Source of the DNA: Bradyrhizobium sp. | Lineage (GTDB): Bacteria; Pseudomonadota; Alphaproteobacteria; Rhizobiales; Xanthobacteraceae | Direction of reading: 5' to 3' | DNA length: 64,000 nt | Assembly (NCBI RefSeq): GCF_022844465.1 | Contig: NZ_JALHLP010000006.1 | Span: 62,001-126,000, forward strand | Part shown: positions 1-7,830 of the stretch, in pieces | Position numbering within the stretch: position 1 is the first letter of the stretch | Layout: the number at the start of each line of letters is the position of its first letter | The notes under the pieces: generated by a model | The model's database searches: none | The model's input: only the letters and a program-made list of their open reading frames with translations | What the model was told of the DNA's origin: nothing | Made by a program: the position numbers and the translations under genes

Positions 1-797
1 GCCGGGGAGCCGCGCCGGGCGAGTTCATGCCGTTCTGGAGTCCGGCCGAGTCCACCACCAGCATGATCGCGCGCGATCCCGGCCGGCTGAGAATCGCGCT
101 CTCGCATCAATGGGGCGACTACCGCGCAACGCCGCATATCGCGGCTGAACTGGAAAAGGTCGGACGCTTCCTCGAGGGCCTCGGCCACGACGTCGACCAC
201 GCGTTGCCGAATCTGGATTATCGCGCAGCCTTCGCGGCGCAGACCACCTGCTACATCAGCAATTTCGCGGTCGCGATCGCCAACATGCTCGCAGCCCGCG
301 GGCTGGAGCGACCGCCGGCCGACCTTATCGAACCCGTCAATACAAGGATCTGGGAGCACGGCCGGCACACCAGCTACGCCGACCGGGCGCGGATGCAGGC
401 GGTGTTCAACACCACGTCGCGCGGCTTCGGCGCGTTCTTCGAAGACTGGGATATCATCCTGACGCCGATCACGGCGCTGCCGACGCCGAAAATCGGCACC
501 ACGGAATATCTCACCACCAGCGAGAATCCCGATGTGCTGGACTGGTTCGGCAATCTCTGGCGCAACTTCGCCTACACGCCGCTCGCCAATCTCTGCGGCA
601 TCCCCGCGATCTCGCTGCCGCTGGCGGCGCAGGAAAACGGGCTGCCGCTCGGCATCCAGGCCATCGCAAAGCAAGCCGATGACGGATTGCTGCTGCAACT
701 GGCGGCGCAGGTCGAGCGGGCGATCGGCGGCAAGTGGAACGGTGGGCGCAAGCCCCCGGTCCATGTCACGAGCGCTGCAACCGCTTCCGCCCGTTAG
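1..797 (+). CDS. Amidase signature family protein, C-terminal part
   Basis: The reading frame is open from the left edge (codons begin at base 3), so the catalytic Lys/Ser/Ser half lies outside the window. The visible 264 residues match the C-terminal part of amidase-signature enzymes such as 6-aminohexanoate-cyclic-dimer hydrolase-type amidases. Shared features are the segment FEDWDIILTPITALPTPKIG and the late PLGIQAIAKQADDGLLLQLA segment before the end. Such enzymes hydrolyse amide bonds in the cytoplasm. The substrate cannot be read from this half. The gene converges on the haloperoxidase-like gene, with a hairpin between them. Family assignment is good; specific function is unknown. Confidence 0.85.
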   Translation, partial: RGAAPGEFMPFWSPAESTTSMIARDPGRLRIALSHQWGDYRATPHIAAELEKVGRFLEGLGHDVDHALPNLDYRAAFAAQTTCYISNFAVAIANMLAARGLERPPADLIEPVNTRIWEHGRHTSYADRARMQAVFNTTSRGFGAFFEDWDIILTPITALPTPKIGTTEYLTTSENPDVLDWFGNLWRNFAYTPLANLCGIPAISLPLAAQENGLPLGIQAIAKQADDGLLLQLAAQVERAIGGKWNGGRKPPVHVTSAATASAR

Positions 798-801
798 CCA
801 A

Positions 802-855
802 ACGGCGGGCGCGGACGGCACCGGCAATCCGGTGAACCGGTCCCGCGCCCGCCGT
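802..855. terminator. Bidirectional hairpin between convergent genes
   Basis: A perfect 13-bp inverted repeat (left arm 802-814, right arm 843-855, 28-base loop) starts 4 bases after the amidase stop and ends 9 bases before the stop of the convergent gene. There is no T-run, so classical intrinsic termination is uncertain. A bidirectional terminator or mRNA 3' end stabiliser is inferred from position. Confidence 0.45.
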
Positions 856-864
856 CGTCACGCG

Positions 865-2274
865 TTATTTGGCGAAAGCCGTTTGACCCGTGGTCTGCGC
901 CATGAACGCCCGCTCCAGGGTTCGCTCGCCGACCTTGCGGCCGATCTCCTGGCCGGCATCGATGTCGAAGCGGTAGTGGATGCCCGCCCACACCCGGGCC
1001 TCGGCCGCTTCCTCACCCAGCGCCAGCAGGCGATCGCGGTCCTGCGGGAAGACGCGGGCCAGCACGGTGGCGGCTGCGGTGGAGAAGCAGCCATGCGCGG
1101 CCGGATAGCTCGGATGATTGGGCGGCGCAAACAGCGCCTTCAGATCGGAATCGAGTTGCGACGGCCGAATGTACCAGAAGGCGTATTTGGCGTCCCAGCA
1201 GGCAATCCCGGCATCGAGCAAGGCGATGTTCAACGCGGCGAGCACCCGAGAGCCGGTTGCCGACGGGTAACCATGCTCCATGATCCTGGTGCGCGCGATC
1301 TCGTTCCACAGCGTGTGCGCCCGCGCGCCGCCATGGACCTCCCAGTAGTTGGCGCGGTGATTGGTTCTGGGCGTTCGGGCGAAGCCTTTCAACTCGGCCA
1401 GCGCGGCCTTGACCTGATCGGAATCGATCGCGGGCGGCGCCGCCGGCCGCAATTCGTTCGCGGTCTTGAGCACCCATGGCTGCCACGTTCCGGCGAGCGG
1501 CGCGATCGGGTTTGTCCCCTTCCACAGGCCGGCGCCTTCCGGAACGCTGCCGCTCCATTTGGCGCCGCTTCCGTCGGACTTGCCGCGCGCAATGGCGAGC
1601 GCCGACACCTTGCGGCCGATCTCGCGGCCGTTCTCCGCCGCCTGCGGCAGCTCGACGCCAGCGAGCAACCGCACTCTGATCGCCTCTTCCGCTTTCTCGG
1701 CGAAATGAGCGGCGCGGGCCGGAAACAGATAACCGAGCACCTCGGCGGCCGTAACCGCAACGGCCGAATACTCGGAAGCCGGCGGCGCGCTTGCAACTTC
1801 AGAGGCCGCCAGCTTGAACACGCCGTCAATATCCACGGTTCTCCGGGGAGCGCCCGGCTTGCCGTGGTGCTGCGCAGCGGCAACCGCGTCGTCCATGGCT
1901 GCATGCAGCAGCGCGAGATGGCGAACGGCGAGCGGAAGGGTGACGAAGCCTTCCTGCAGCTCATCGAGCGCCAGTTCATTCCAGCGATGAACCGGGCCGC
2001 CTGTCGCCCACCATTTGTAGCGGGCGACGTCTTCGGCGGTCCGCTTCGCGGCCGTGGCCTTGAGCGCGGCCAACTCCTCCTTCAACGGCTTCGCCGCCGC
2101 CGGACGCGCAACCTCCGCGTAGGATTTGACCAGCCAACCCTCCGCGCGCGGCATCGGATCGGCCGGCGCGTCCGCGGCGTGCGCCAGGACTGACAACGCT
2201 GCGACGGCGCACGCCGAGCCGAGCACGCTGGTCACATACCGAAACATATTCTTCGAGCGAATGACTGCTTTCAT
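865..2274 (-). CDS. Vanadium-dependent haloperoxidase / PAP2-type phosphatase-like secreted protein
   Basis: 469 residues from the ATG at 2274, chosen because AAGGAG lies just upstream; an earlier in-frame ATG exists at 2295. The N-terminus has a hydrophobic segment ending in an AHA-type signal peptidase site, so export is predicted. The C-terminal part carries the vanadate/phosphate-binding signature of the haloperoxidase-PAP2 superfamily: K363-x6-R370-P371, P391-A-A-H394, and R427-x5-H433-x3-D437. The canonical PSGH is PAAH here, so the usual Ser and Gly are replaced. Activity could be haloperoxidation or phosphatase. It is the last gene of a minus-strand unit behind a SAM methyltransferase and opposite an AraC regulator. 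Confidence 0.8.
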   Translation of the reverse strand: MKAVIRSKNMFRYVTSVLGSACAVAALSVLAHAADAPADPMPRAEGWLVKSYAEVARPAAAKPLKEELAALKATAAKRTAEDVARYKWWATGGPVHRWNELALDELQEGFVTLPLAVRHLALLHAAMDDAVAAAQHHGKPGAPRRTVDIDGVFKLAASEVASAPPASEYSAVAVTAAEVLGYLFPARAAHFAEKAEEAIRVRLLAGVELPQAAENGREIGRKVSALAIARGKSDGSGAKWSGSVPEGAGLWKGTNPIAPLAGTWQPWVLKTANELRPAAPPAIDSDQVKAALAELKGFARTPRTNHRANYWEVHGGARAHTLWNEIARTRIMEHGYPSATGSRVLAALNIALLDAGIACWDAKYAFWYIRPSQLDSDLKALFAPPNHPSYPAAHGCFSTAAATVLARVFPQDRDRLLALGEEAAEARVWAGIHYRFDIDAGQEIGRKVGERTLERAFMAQTTGQTAFAK

Positions 2275-2287
2275 GACAATTCTCCTT
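2271..2287 (-). promoter_or_regulatory. Ribosome binding site and start, identical to that of the upstream methyltransferase gene
   Basis: On the minus strand this reads AAGGAGAATTGTCATGA. The same 17 bases occur at 3141-3157 in front of the methyltransferase. The strong Shine-Dalgarno fixes the start at 2274. The exact copy suggests that translation of both genes is matched, or that one leader was duplicated. Confidence 0.7.
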
Positions 2288-2316
2288 TTCTGCAATTGGA
2301 CAATGGACGACGCGGG

Positions 2317-3144
2317 TCAGCGCCTGTTGGCGACGACCTCGAGATAGGCGCTCGGGATCACGGCCGTGCCGTCCCTTGCGACGTTGAACTCTTCGACCAG
2401 AACCACGAGGTCACGCTCCAACGCCACGCGGGCCGGGCCCTCCAGCGCGGCGAACGCCTTGAGTACCGGGCCGTAGTAGGTGCGGAAGACATCGAGAAAA
2501 TGCGCCGGCGATCTGTAGCGAAAGGTAAAGCGCCGCTCCGTGGCAACCACGTCCGATCCCTCGCCCAGCAGCGCTTCGAGGTGATCCTTCGTGCCCCACA
2601 GCGCCGGCGACTTCACGCCCGCCGGCGGCGCGACGTGCTTGCCGATGGTCTTGAACAGCCGGCCGATGAAGCCTTCCGGCGTCCAGTTGGCGAGACCGAT
2701 CTTGCCGCCCGGCCGACAGACGCGCAGCAATTCATGGGCGACCTTCGGCTGATCCGGCGCAAACATGACGCCGAACGTCGAGAGTACGACATCGAAGCTC
2801 GCATCCGGAAACGGCAGGCTTTCCGCATCCGCCTGCTTAAAGGTGACAGGCAGCCGCTCCGCCGCGGCGCGCTCGCGGCCACGGTCAAGCAGGCTTCCCA
2901 CATAGTCCGTCGACACCACTTCGGCAAAGCGCCGGGCTGCCGCCAGCGTGGCGTTGCCGTTGCCGGCGGCGACATCGAGGACGCGCTGGCTGCTGCGCAG
3001 GTCGACCGCCTCGCACAGCGTCTCGCCGACGATCTGCAAGGTGACGCCAACGACGGCGTAGTCACCCGAACCCCACGCCGCCTGCTGGCGGCCCTTGACC
3101 GCTGCGAGGTCGGACGCATTTGAAGCCATGCTGAGGCAATTCAT
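2317..3144 (-). CDS. Class I SAM-dependent methyltransferase
   Basis: 275 residues from the ATG at 3144, preceded by AAGGAG. Motif I of the SAM-binding Rossmann fold is DVAAGNGN at residues 57-64. The acidic loop after strand 2 is STDYVG, and the later FDVVLSTFGVMF and LLRVCRPGGKIGLANW segments are typical of UbiE/Methyltransf_11-type enzymes. It is cytoplasmic and the substrate is unknown. The gene is 42 bases upstream of the haloperoxidase-like gene on the same strand and shares its translation-start sequence, so co-transcription is likely. A linked role in modifying a halogenated or phenolic compound is only inference. Confidence 0.85.
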   Translation of the reverse strand: MNCLSMASNASDLAAVKGRQQAAWGSGDYAVVGVTLQIVGETLCEAVDLRSSQRVLDVAAGNGNATLAAARRFAEVVSTDYVGSLLDRGRERAAAERLPVTFKQADAESLPFPDASFDVVLSTFGVMFAPDQPKVAHELLRVCRPGGKIGLANWTPEGFIGRLFKTIGKHVAPPAGVKSPALWGTKDHLEALLGEGSDVVATERRFTFRYRSPAHFLDVFRTYYGPVLKAFAALEGPARVALERDLVVLVEEFNVARDGTAVIPSAYLEVVANRR

Positions 3145-3157
3145 GACAATTCTCCTT
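3141..3157 (-). promoter_or_regulatory. Ribosome binding site and start, duplicate of 2271-2287
   Basis: Minus-strand AAGGAGAATTGTCATGA, identical over 17 bases to the start region of the next gene. It supports the ATG at 3144 over the earlier in-frame ATG at 3225. Confidence 0.7.
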
Positions 3158-3166
3158 CTGGTTTGA

Positions 3167-3379
3167 TCAGGGGATAACCGGCGCCAGCGGCGGCAGCACA
3201 TTCGGAGCGACTTGCTGATCGCCATGCGCGATCGCCACGGCCGGATTGCTCGACAGCGAGGCGGACGCCGGCGCCAGGATTGCCAGGATCAGGGCGGCTC
3301 GGAGCAATTTACCGGGCGGCCGCCCTCGCGCCCAGTTTGCGATCATGATAAAAAACAAGACAATCATTGCCTTCTCCAT
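3167..3379 (-). CDS. Small secreted or membrane-anchored hypothetical protein
   Basis: 70 codons. The protein has two hydrophobic stretches (IVLFFIMIANW and LLRAALILAILAPASA), the second followed by a possible signal-peptidase site, then a short Pro/Val-rich tail. No family is recognised. It lies 22 bases upstream of the methyltransferase, on the same strand and divergent from the AraC gene, so it may be the first gene of the AraC-controlled unit. The start is uncertain: an internal ATG at 3367 follows a GGAGAAGG, but the spacing is very short. The stretch might instead be mainly leader sequence. Confidence 0.45.
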   Translation of the reverse strand: MEKAMIVLFFIMIANWARGRPPGKLLRAALILAILAPASASLSSNPAVAIAHGDQQVAPNVLPPLAPVIP

Positions 3380-3461
3380 CAGTCTTTAAGAACAAGTCTT
3401 TGAAGTGGCCGGCGCAACGCCAGCCTGAACTGCCAGATACCGACGGAATGGGAATTTCGCC

Positions 3462-4523
3462 ATGACCGCTACACCGCATTCCTTTGCAGGAACGCCGGAA
3501 GCGAATTCCGGGAGCTATGATCTTCTGGCGGAGACGCTGCGGGCCGTTCGTCTGACCGGATCGGTGTTCCTGAAAGCCAGATTCACCGAGCCTTTCGGCA
3601 TCATCAGCCCAAAGGATTGGGACCCCGGCACGCCGCTCGCACATCTTCGTCACGTCAGCATATTCCATCTGGTCGCCGCCGGCGGCTGCACGATGGAGCT
3701 TGCGACCGGCGAGCGGCGCATCGTCTCCGCAGGCGACGCGGTGCTGCTGCCGTTTGCCGACACGCACAAATTCTGGCGGGGCGAGTGTCTTGAGCTGGCG
3801 TTCGCGCCCGACCTGTTTCAAGCCGGCCCCGTCAAGGGAATGTGGATGATGGATCACGGCGGCGGCGGCGAGGCGACGCGCATGGTTTGCGGCTTCATCG
3901 AGTCGGCGGAGTTCGTGTTCGCGCCCGTGTTCCGCTCGCTGCCGCCGCTGCTGGTCTCCAATACCGCGGACGAAAAAGTGAGCGCGCTCGTCACCTCGAC
4001 CATCCGCGAGATCATCGGGCTTGCCGACGCGGCGACGCCGGGAACGGAGCTGCTGCTCGGCCGCCTGATGGAGCTCTTGTTCGCCGAGGTCATTCGCCGC
4101 TACGCCGCCGAGCTTCCGCAGAGCGCAACCGGCTGGTTTGCCGCGCTCAACGAACCCGTCGTCAGCCGCGCGTTGCAACTGGTGCATGGCGATCCGGTAC
4201 GCCGGTGGACCGTGGAAGATCTGGCGCGCGAGGCCGGGACGTCGCGGACGGTGCTGGCGGAGCGATTCAATGCCGTGCTCGATCAATCCCCGATCGAGTA
4301 CATCACCAATTGGCGCATGCAGCTTGCCGCCGACCGGCTGCGCAATGCCGATGACAGCATCGCCTCGATCGCGGCCGATGTCGGCTATGAATCCGAGGCC
4401 GCGTTCAATCGCGCGTTCAAGCGGGTGACCGGCGTGACGCCGGGGGCGTGGCGCGACAATACGGCCAGTGTCGGCCATGTCCCGGCTTCAATTTCCGTTC
4501 ATCACAGCGCTCAACCGCGGTAA
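3462..4523 (+). CDS. AraC family transcriptional regulator with cupin-type sensor domain
   Basis: 353 residues. The N-terminal part is a cupin-like sensor (segments HVSIFHLVAAGGCTMEL and GDAVLLPFADTHKF), as in the AraC_binding/cupin_6 group. The C-terminal part from about residue 230 has two helix-turn-helix units (WTVEDLAREAGTSRTVLAERF and SIASIAADVGYESEAAFNRAF), ending in the usual TPGAWR. It is transcribed divergently from the small secreted protein, methyltransferase and haloperoxidase genes. Regulation of that unit is therefore the natural inference. The effector is unknown; a small hydrophobic or phenolic ligand is typical for cupin_6 AraC proteins. Confidence 0.92.
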   Translation: MTATPHSFAGTPEANSGSYDLLAETLRAVRLTGSVFLKARFTEPFGIISPKDWDPGTPLAHLRHVSIFHLVAAGGCTMELATGERRIVSAGDAVLLPFADTHKFWRGECLELAFAPDLFQAGPVKGMWMMDHGGGGEATRMVCGFIESAEFVFAPVFRSLPPLLVSNTADEKVSALVTSTIREIIGLADAATPGTELLLGRLMELLFAEVIRRYAAELPQSATGWFAALNEPVVSRALQLVHGDPVRRWTVEDLAREAGTSRTVLAERFNAVLDQSPIEYITNWRMQLAADRLRNADDSIASIAADVGYESEAAFNRAFKRVTGVTPGAWRDNTASVGHVPASISVHHSAQPR

Positions 4524-4561
4524 GCTCTTAACGTGATCTGGTGCGTCTTTATCAAATCGCG

Positions 4562-4576
4562 TTAACCGTTTGTTGA
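4562..4576 (+). promoter_or_regulatory. Degenerate CtrA-type box upstream of the PilZ gene
   Basis: TTAACCGTTTGTTGA fits TTAA-N7-TTAA with one mismatch (TTGA in the second half). It lies 67 bases upstream of the PilZ start. CtrA is the alphaproteobacterial cell-cycle regulator, and motility or c-di-GMP genes are frequent targets. The regulatory role is inferred from sequence match and position only. Confidence 0.35.
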
Positions 4577-4642
4577 CGAGGAAATCCGGAGCTGATTGCC
4601 CGACTCGCCGCATCTGGTAGTTTGGTCGGAAAGGTAGCTCCC

Positions 4643-4894
4643 ATGCAGGCCGAACGACGCGCTCTGGTCAGGACGACGATTTCGAAGGGCGCGCTGCTGT
4701 TCTATGATGCGCAGCGCGGCGTTCTCACGTGCCGTGTCCACGATATCACGAACCGCGGGGCCGCAATCGAATTGCGCGACGTCAACCTGCTGCCGCCGGA
4801 TTTCGAATTGACCTTCGACAATTTCCATACCGTTCGCGAATGCCGCGTGATCTGGCGGCAGGGCGACTTTGCCGGCGTCGCGTTTCAGGGTTGA
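4643..4894 (+). CDS. PilZ domain protein (c-di-GMP binding)
   Basis: 83 residues from the ATG at 4643, with GGAAAGG upstream; a TTG at 4622 is in frame but less likely. It is a single PilZ domain. The RxxxR switch is ERRALVR near the N-terminus, and the D/NxSxxG box is DITNRGAAIEL, with Asn in place of Ser. The second half (FHTVRECRVIWRQGDFAGVAF) is the typical PilZ beta-barrel end. Stand-alone PilZ proteins bind cyclic di-GMP and act on partner proteins in motility or polysaccharide production. No partner gene is adjacent. A degenerate CtrA box precedes it. Confidence 0.88.
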   Translation: MQAERRALVRTTISKGALLFYDAQRGVLTCRVHDITNRGAAIELRDVNLLPPDFELTFDNFHTVRECRVIWRQGDFAGVAFQG

Positions 4895-4933
4895 TGAATT
4901 GCCGCCTCGAACGCGGATTAAACGCGAGCGCGG

Positions 4934-5167
4934 CTAGTACCGCATTCGCGCCTGGTCTTCGGACCAATCGATAACCTCGAAAAACATGCCGCGCCGGAGC
5001 ATCTCGCTCTCGAGGCTGGCGGCGTGCGCTCTCCAGCCAGGCGTGTCGCGAACCCGGAACCGGGGCTGGTGGCCTTCCACCGTCTGGGCATCATCCGAGG
5101 CAAGCGCGCCGCGGATCGCCTCGTACATCATGGTGAGGCTGTCATTGGTAAACGCTGGATAGTCCAT
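4934..5167 (-). CDS. Conserved small hypothetical protein
   Basis: 77 residues from the ATG at 5167. The frame is open further upstream, but that part looks non-coding. The protein begins MDYPAFTNDSLTMMYEAIRG and ends with a ggMFFEVIDWSEDQ-type segment, a pattern I associate with small bradyrhizobial proteins of unknown function. It is hydrophilic, without signal or membrane segment, and contains a cluster of acidic and basic residues. It stands alone on the minus strand among small genes. Function is unknown. Confidence 0.6.
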   Translation of the reverse strand: MDYPAFTNDSLTMMYEAIRGALASDDAQTVEGHQPRFRVRDTPGWRAHAASLESEMLRRGMFFEVIDWSEDQARMRY

Positions 5168-5405
5168 GGGCACAAGCACTTCATCGGTAGGCCAGCGCTG
5201 CCGGCTGAAACGGATTTGCTCCCAAGTAGCCTTTGGCGGAATCCAATCCAAGCGGCCGCTTCGGATCCGGCGTTCGCGATCCCGTGAACGGTTTCGTCCG
5301 GCGCCCGTCGCGAAACAATCGCCACCGGACGAAACCATTTCGTGGCGCCGCGAAAGCGTGGAGAAACGCGCCAGGCCATGCTGCGACCAACCGAGGGGGT
5401 CAATC

Positions 5406-5492
5406 ATGTGGCAACTGATCAACGCACTTTACCGGAAATATTGTCGGGCTCGCCTTGCAGAGATGCGAAGGTTCCAACTCCCGCAATGGTAG
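5406..5492 (+). CDS. Possible 28-residue basic protein
   Basis: ATG at 5406 with GAGGGGG seven bases upstream. It encodes 28 residues ending RLAEMRRFQLPQW. The peptide is Arg-rich and amphipathic (YRKYCRARLAEMRR), resembling the short DUF1127-like Arg-rich proteins common in rhizobia. Evidence is the ribosome binding site and the composition. The rest of the 5168-5625 gap shows no other convincing gene. Could be spurious. Confidence 0.4.
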   Translation: MWQLINALYRKYCRARLAEMRRFQLPQW

Positions 5493-5625
5493 CCGCATCG
5501 GCGTCGCCTTGCCCCAACGGCTGACGCTCGGAACCGTTTTGCCGGCATGGCGTTCGGTTCAGACAAGGCTGCTGGCTCGCCGTAGTCGTTTCGGGCGCCA
5601 GAAGCGTCTGACGGGAGTGGCGCCA

Positions 5626-5991
5626 ATGAGAACGTCGACCTGGACGCCCGGAGCCGTACCTTACGGAGCCGATCAAACCCTTTATTTGATCATTGATCGG
5701 CAGGCCGGGTCGGGCGGGTTCCGCGAGATCGAGATCGAGCGGGCCAGTTTTGAGACCGTCATCTCGGACCTCATGTCAGGTCGTGTCAACGACCCGCGCC
5801 GGGTCATCGCCTTCAACACCCTGGAGCATTGGTCGGAGGACATCTCGCAACAGGTCGCCCAGGAAATCCAGAGTCGATGCGACATCGCCGGCGAACGCAT
5901 TCCGGAGCATATCGGCGACTTCGTCGGTGATTTCACGATGCCGATGGCGCCGAGGGCGGGCCAGCAGAGGCCGGCTCCGAGATCGCGTTGA
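5626..5991 (+). CDS. Hypothetical protein, 121 residues
   Basis: The ATG at 5626 was chosen because GGGAG lies 8 bases upstream; the frame is open further 5' but reads as Arg-rich non-coding sequence. The product starts MRTSTWTPGAVPYGADQTLY, has a beta-rich first half with LYLIIDRQ and FREIEIERASFETVISDLMSG, then a helical acidic part, and ends in an Arg/Pro tail. There is no signal peptide or membrane segment. The mention of guilt by association is not possible, as neighbours are also unknown small genes. Function unknown. Confidence 0.6.
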   Translation: MRTSTWTPGAVPYGADQTLYLIIDRQAGSGGFREIEIERASFETVISDLMSGRVNDPRRVIAFNTLEHWSEDISQQVAQEIQSRCDIAGERIPEHIGDFVGDFTMPMAPRAGQQRPAPRSR

Positions 5992-6076
5992 ACGACGGAT
6001 CAAGATCGATTGAACCTGCCATCACCTGCCGGCGACACATCAGCGCTGGGGATTTCAGCGCCCAGCGATTTACCAG

Positions 6077-6110
6077 CGCCGCCCCGCGAACATATTCCGC
6101 AGGGGCGGCG
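6077..6110. terminator. GC-rich hairpin between two convergent small genes
   Basis: A perfect 9-bp stem (CGCCGCCCC at 6077-6085, GGGGCGGCG at 6102-6110) with a 16-base loop lies between the genes ending at 5991 (+) and 6165 (-). There is no clear T-run on either side, so the terminator role rests on stem and position. Confidence 0.45.
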
Positions 6111-6164
6111 TTGCGTTCGATGCAATGCCGGCAAGAACCTGATCGGCGCGAGAAGCCGATGCCA

Positions 6165-6299
6165 CTATTTCTTCTTGCCGGAACCCAAGGTGGGCTGCCA
6201 GCCTGCGCCCTTCTGGCTTGGCGCCGCGGCCGTCACCTTGATCTTCTCTTTCTTGGGTTTCTTGGCTTCCCGGTTGTTTCTTTGTTCACCCTTGGCCAT
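6165..6299 (-). CDS. Small Lys-rich conserved protein
   Basis: 44 residues from the ATG at 6299, with CGGGAG seven bases upstream. The sequence is MAKGEQRNNREAKKPKKEKI followed by a KVTAAAPSQKGAGWQP part and a KKK end. This is a pattern I recognise as a widespread tiny basic protein in rhizobia. It is strongly cationic and probably disordered, so nucleic-acid binding is possible but unproven. The frame is open upstream to 6365, but that part has no ribosome binding site. Confidence 0.7.
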   Translation of the reverse strand: MAKGEQRNNREAKKPKKEKIKVTAAAPSQKGAGWQPTLGSGKKK

Positions 6300-6512
6300 C
6301 TCGATCTCCCGGTGTCGGTTTGTTGCGCGGATACTGACGGCGCGGCATGAAGCCGTGCAGATCAATCCTAGGCTCAGCTCCCGGGGGTAGCCAGCGCCAA
6401 AGCGTCACAGGGCGATTCCCGGCCCATAAAGCCTTGCTCCCGATCGGGATTTGTCTCGACATCTTCGCGCAAAGCGCGTCTGAAATGGTCGCGGGGATTC
6501 GTGAAAGGAACC

Positions 6513-6743
6513 ATGATGAAGAAGCCTCTCTTAACCATCGACGAGCCAGAGCCGAAGAAAGCAACGCGCGCCGACAGGCCACCCACCGCAGGATTCGCGA
6601 TGGTGGTTGACGGCCATTTCAAGTCGGAGTTTGACACCGCCGCGGCCGCCGAAGCCGCCGGTCGCAAGCTGAAGTCGGCCTATCCCTATCTTCAGATCGA
6701 GATTTTCGACGCCGCGCTGAAGGTCCGTACCCTTCTGAGCTGA
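6513..6743 (+). CDS. Hypothetical protein, 76 residues
   Basis: Starts at ATGATGAAG (6513) with AAAGGA upstream; a GTG at 6501 is an alternative. After a charged N-terminus comes a compact alpha/beta part, FAMVVDGHFKSEFDTAAAAE, with an AGRKLKSAYPYLQIEIFDA continuation. It looks like a small single-domain cytoplasmic protein conserved in bradyrhizobia. No signal peptide. Function unknown. Confidence 0.65.
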   Translation: MMKKPLLTIDEPEPKKATRADRPPTAGFAMVVDGHFKSEFDTAAAAEAAGRKLKSAYPYLQIEIFDAALKVRTLLS

Positions 6744-6975
6744 GTTGCGATGGACACGTTCTCCGGGACGTGAACCGGGTTCCGTTCCCGGAACGATTTC
6801 GTGGCCAACCTGGCTCGCATTGGGCGCGAGACCAGATTACGGCCATTGGCCGCCTTGTTGGACGAAATTCGGCTATACATCAGAAAATGATGGCTAATTG
6901 CCGCAAAAGCGCGCACGCTGCAACGATGTCCGAAGACAAGCATGTGTTGATCCGCAGATTCGCCAGGCTGCGGAC

Positions 6976-7242
6976 ATGACGATGCGCTCGCGACGGGAAA
7001 CGGTTCATTTCAAGCATCCGTTCCGCATCAAGGGCATCGACCGGCAACTCGGGCCGGGGGCTTATGAGGTCATTACCGACGAGGAGATGATCGAGGGCCT
7101 CTCGTTTCCGTGCTTTCGGAGGATCGCCACCATGATCATGGTGCCCGGCGCGCCGCCGCATCGCTCGTCAATGGAAATGATTTCGATCAGCTCGGTCGAT
7201 CTGTCCGATGCGCAACGAAACGACGCGAGCGCGCGTCCGTGA
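6976..7242 (+). CDS. Conserved hypothetical protein, 88 residues
   Basis: Starts at ATG 6976 (MTMRSRRETVHF), with MRSRRE at 6982 as an alternative. The core HPFRIKGIDRQLGPGAYEVI and DEEMIEGLSFPCFRR is a pattern I associate with small bradyrhizobial proteins. It resembles a short beta-sandwich, with a hydrophobic TMIMVP strand near the end. The stop overlaps the GTG start of the next gene (GTGA), indicating translational coupling. Function unknown. Confidence 0.68.
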   Translation: MTMRSRRETVHFKHPFRIKGIDRQLGPGAYEVITDEEMIEGLSFPCFRRIATMIMVPGAPPHRSSMEMISISSVDLSDAQRNDASARP

Positions 7243-7538
7243 ACGAGACCCCGATCGATCTCGACAGACATCGCGGCATGGCGGCGCAGAAGGCAACCGA
7301 CATCCGCCGCGTGCTTGCCGAAGTCGAAACCAACACGAGGCTGCTGCGGGACCGGCAAGGCGTCGTCGAACTCCAGCTTCTGGCCGTCCCGGCAGCGACA
7401 TGGTCCGAGGCCGTGGCCAAGGCGCGCTACGTGCTCAATCTCTATTCGGCCGGCCTTGCGCCAACCGACACCCACCACCGCGACCTCGTGACCGCGGTAC
7501 TTGCAGACCTGACGCGACTCTCGGGAGACGACACCTGA
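7239..7538 (+). CDS. Hypothetical coiled-coil-like protein, 99 residues
   Basis: GTG start at 7239 overlapping the previous stop by 4 bases; an internal ATG at 7278 is the alternative. The product is mainly helical: RHRGMAAQKATDIRRVLAEV leads into a heptad-like stretch, then WSEAVAKARYVLNLYS and a terminal helix VTAVLADLTRLSGD. No signal or membrane part. It forms an operon-like pair with the preceding gene. Function unknown. Confidence 0.65.
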   Translation: MNETPIDLDRHRGMAAQKATDIRRVLAEVETNTRLLRDRQGVVELQLLAVPAATWSEAVAKARYVLNLYSAGLAPTDTHHRDLVTAVLADLTRLSGDDT

Positions 7539-7621
7539 CCAAACCCGGTGTGCCGTCTTGACCTCAACATTTCATTCAAACCGTTCCGAACAAGATCGGA
7601 CGGCCCAACGGAAGGCACCTC

Positions 7622-7801
7622 ATGCCAAATCTATCGCCTCGCCACGTCAAGACCGAAGAATCGCTTCGCCTCGGCGTCGTCTCCGGCTGGTACTCGACCA
7701 AGGTCAGCGGAACCTTTGTCTCGGGTCCCCACGACTCCGAAGCCGACTGTCTGCGCAGGATCGCGGAACTACGACCGCCGCCGCCGAAAAAGAAGAATTG
7801 A
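7622..7801 (+). CDS. Small hypothetical protein, 59 residues
   Basis: ATG at 7622 with GGAAGG seven bases upstream. The product runs MPNLSPRHVKTEESLRLGVV, then SGWYSTKVSGTFVSGPHD, a CLRRIAELRP helix and a Pro/Lys tail. Start and stop are clean, and the gene is spaced like its neighbours (84 bases after the previous stop, 30 before the next start). Composition is protein-like rather than shadow-like. Function unknown. Confidence 0.6.
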   Translation: MPNLSPRHVKTEESLRLGVVSGWYSTKVSGTFVSGPHDSEADCLRRIAELRPPPPKKKN

Positions 7802-7830
7802 GCAAGAACTTGTCCGGGAAGGAAAGCCTG

